Positions 63,550 to 64,000 of a stretch of 64,000 nt of DNA are shown here, in pieces (position 1 is the first letter of the stretch; every line of letters begins with the position of its first letter). The notes under the pieces are model-generated. The model did not search any database. It was given only the letters and a program-made list of their open reading frames with translations, and was not told the origin of the DNA. A program made the translations under genes and the position numbers. This DNA is from Thauera butanivorans NBRC 103042 (lineage in GTDB: Bacteria > Pseudomonadota > Gammaproteobacteria > Burkholderiales > Rhodocyclaceae), in assembly GCF_001591165.1 (NCBI RefSeq), contig NZ_BCUG01000015.1:62001-126000 (forward strand), read 5' to 3'.

Positions 63550-64000
63550 ATGAACACTCGCGCCTCCCGCTCTCTCCGCATCCTGTGCCTGGTCATGGGC
63601 CTGAGCACCACCGCCTGCCTCGCCGGCGCGGCGGACAAGGGCGAGGCAGGCGGGGCGCTACCGGCCCAGGAGCTGACGCCGCGCACGATCTACCAGTTCC
63701 TGCTCGCCGAAATCGCCGGCGCGCGCGGCCAGATCGGCCTGTCGGCCCAGCTCTACGTCGACCTCGCGCGGGCCACGCGCGATCCGCGCATCGCCCGCCG
63801 CGCCACCGAGATCGCGATGTATTCGCGCAACCCCCAACTGGCTGGCGAAGCCGCCCGGCTGTGGACCGAAACCGCGCCCGACTCCGAAGAGGCCCGCCGC
63901 GTCTTTGCCGGCGTCAGCGGCCAGATGGGCAGCGGCGCCCGGGTCAACCTCGAACAGATCCAGATCCAGCTGGCCCGCACCCTGGCCCAGTCCAGCGCCC
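63550..64000 (+). CDS. TPR-repeat exported protein (5' part)
   Basis: 150 codons are visible; the gene continues past the window end. Signal peptide with possible lipobox-like TACLAGAAD, then helical repeats: TIYQFLLAEIAGARGQIGLSAQLYVDLARATRDPRIARRATEIAMYSRNPQLAGEAARLW in pieces, typical of the tetratricopeptide protein encoded next to mutM and before lolB-ispE. Probably an outer-membrane or periplasmic scaffold. Confidence 0.8.
   Translation, partial: MNTRASRSLRILCLVMGLSTTACLAGAADKGEAGGALPAQELTPRTIYQFLLAEIAGARGQIGLSAQLYVDLARATRDPRIARRATEIAMYSRNPQLAGEAARLWTETAPDSEEARRVFAGVSGQMGSGARVNLEQIQIQLARTLAQSSA

Overview
The window is very GC-rich and gene-dense, with short intergenic gaps and many ATGA stop/start overlaps. 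Gene content and order (ftsY-ftsE-ftsX; a paired M16 protease locus followed by rsmD, coaD and a YfhL-type ferredoxin; mutM divergent from a TPR protein; an nnrS locus; many TonB receptors) suggest a betaproteobacterium, most likely a Rhodocyclales-type organism (Azoarcus/Thauera/Aromatoleum group). That placement is inferred from gene content, not from a marker-gene comparison. I saw no tRNA, rRNA, CRISPR array, insertion sequence or prophage.

Region 1 (1-15.5 kb) is a siderophore-iron block. After the end of a NodT/OprM-type efflux protein and an FMN-dependent alpha-hydroxy-acid oxidase come two tandem FepA/CirA-like TonB receptors. Next is a PepSY / DUF2271 / DUF4198 / diflavin-reductase / small periplasmic protein operon, then a Fiu-like receptor with a PiuC-type dioxygenase, then a small HMA-like membrane protein. 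Five transcription units here have a Fur-box-like element in front.

Region 2 (15.5-24 kb, minus strand) is the highlight. A six-gene, mostly overlapping operon encodes an HMA-fold protein without CxxC but with an RGRIR motif, a membrane-anchored ferritin-like protein, three small membrane or low-complexity proteins (one with a Gln/Tyr/Gly repeat domain), and a P1B-type ATPase with an SCA transmembrane motif (P1B-6 type) and an N-terminal RGRxR motif. This matches the known composition of ferrosome (fez) clusters, which build lipid-bounded iron-storage organelles. It is coupled to feoA, then feoA-feoB-feoC, and ends with a small M14/aspartoacylase-like gene. The inferred flow is Fe2+ import by Feo, then loading into a membrane compartment by the ATPase. 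The 15 kb HMA-like protein carries the same arginine motif and may be a seventh, separately Fur-controlled member.

Region 3 (24-30.4 kb, minus) is a TonB receptor, ABC transporter (binding protein, permease, ATPase) and NnrS operon behind an FNR/NNR-type palindrome, followed by a remnant of an outer-membrane protein. Region 4 (30.5-36.9 kb) has a small minus-strand operon (a paralogous pair of ~100-residue proteins flanking a cysteine-free ribosomal protein S4 paralog, plus a 21-residue Cys/Lys peptide). It is divergent from an imelysin / di-heme oxidoreductase / imelysin / DUF1513 operon; both start from a shared region with two Fur-like sites.

Region 5 (37-52.8 kb) is mixed: an acyl-CoA synthetase, a 32-bp perfect inverted repeat, AzlCD, three signalling enzymes (GGDEF-EAL, cyclase-FHA, heme-motif DUF3365-PAS-GGDEF), a divergent PRPP synthetase, a CZB chemoreceptor with a sigma-28-like promoter, a HAD phosphatase, an ABC exporter starting at TTG, and ahpC-ahpF. 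Region 6 (53-64 kb) is conserved housekeeping: ftsX-ftsE-ftsY, the M16 pair, rsmD-coaD, ferredoxin, a dynamin-like GTPase, mutM and the start of a TPR protein.
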